In this document: in pieces, positions 63,793-64,000 of the stretch
Layout: every line of letters starts with the position of its first letter
How positions within the stretch are numbered: position 1 is the stretch's first letter
Source: Burkholderia metallica
GTDB taxonomy: Bacteria > Pseudomonadota > Gammaproteobacteria > Burkholderiales > Burkholderiaceae
Reading direction: 5' to 3'
Assembly: GCF_902832845.1 (NCBI RefSeq)
Contig: NZ_CADFDB010000004.1
Location: forward strand, 186,001-250,000
Length of the DNA: 64,000 bases
Position numbers and translations under genes: made by a program
Notes under the pieces: generated by a model
The model's input: only the letters and a program-made list of their open reading frames with translations
The model's database searches: none
What the model was told of the DNA's origin: nothing

Positions 63793-64000
63793 ATGACTGG
63801 CTTCAACTGGCACAACCCGTATCCGACGACCCGCATTCCGGTATTCGCGCGCAACGTCGTGTCGACGTCGCACCCGCTTGCCGCGCAGGCCGGGCTGCGG
63901 ATGCTGTGGAAGGGCGGCAACGCGGTCGACGCGGCGCTGGCCGCCGCGGCCGCGATCACGGTCGTCGAGCCCGTGTCGTGCGGGCTCGGCGGCGACGCCT
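63793..64000 (+). CDS. Gamma-glutamyltransferase family protein (5' end only)
   Basis: The first 69 codons are present. [20 protein letters not shown], then [20 protein letters not shown] and [25 protein letters not shown] are the N-terminal signature of the gamma-glutamyltranspeptidase large subunit. The catalytic Thr lies beyond the window. GAGGTGG precedes the ATG. The enzyme hydrolyses or transfers gamma-glutamyl groups; with no signal peptide visible, a cytoplasmic member is likely. It is divergent from glpR. Confidence 0.9.
   Translation, partial: MTGFNWHNPYPTTRIPVFARNVVSTSHPLAAQAGLRMLWKGGNAVDAALAAAAAITVVEPVSCGLGGDA

Overview
The window is about 67% GC with tightly packed genes. Gene order and protein sequences fit a Burkholderia chromosome, most likely the B. 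cepacia complex (inferred from gene order and sequence style, no database search). It reads as ordinary core chromosome. I see no insertion sequence, prophage, CRISPR array, tRNA or rRNA.

Layout. 1-9.3 kb (+): the ubiquinone genes ubiE (3' end), a Tim44-domain gene, ubiJ and ubiB, then a methyltransferase, an FmdB zinc ribbon, a DUF502 membrane protein, aspS, nudB and a cardiolipin synthase. 9.4-16.5 kb (+): a TetR-controlled beta-oxidation cluster (acyl-CoA dehydrogenase, fused hydroxyacyl-CoA dehydrogenase/enoyl-CoA hydratase, thiolase) and an enoyl-CoA hydratase/isomerase. 16.6-20.5 kb: divergent fdhD and a nitrate-reductase-associated gene, a YciA thioesterase and an ATM1-type ABC exporter. 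20.7-28.4 kb: murU-amgK (-) and the outer-membrane biogenesis operon lptD-surA-pdxA-rsmA (+). 28.5-35.8 kb: a DMT exporter, gloA, and glyQ-glyS-gmhB-plsC-ygjP-like (-). 36-45 kb: a TPR/glycosyltransferase-like gene (+) and miaB-phoH-ybeY-chaC-lipoprotein-corC-lnt (-). 45.2-49.6 kb: a LysR/MFS pair, a cupin regulator, and an FMN riboswitch with ribB.

The accessory-looking part is 49.7-57.7 kb. A LacI regulator sits between a minus-strand set (two TIM-barrel sugar isomerase-like proteins and a Gfo/Idh/MocA dehydrogenase) and a plus-strand oxygenase set (desaturase-like hydroxylase, MocE-type Rieske ferredoxin, FAD ferredoxin reductase). These families match the rhizobial moc (rhizopine catabolism) genes. 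I propose a pathway that oxidatively demethylates or hydroxylates an inositol-like compound and feeds it into inositol-type catabolism. A near-identical 21-bp motif lies upstream of both structural sets, in the same orientation relative to each, and is a good candidate operator.

57.7-63.6 kb is the glycerol system (glpD-glpK-glpF on the minus strand, glpR upstream) with a TTCG-rich candidate GlpR operator, two small uncharacterised genes, and the start of a gamma-glutamyltransferase gene at the right edge.
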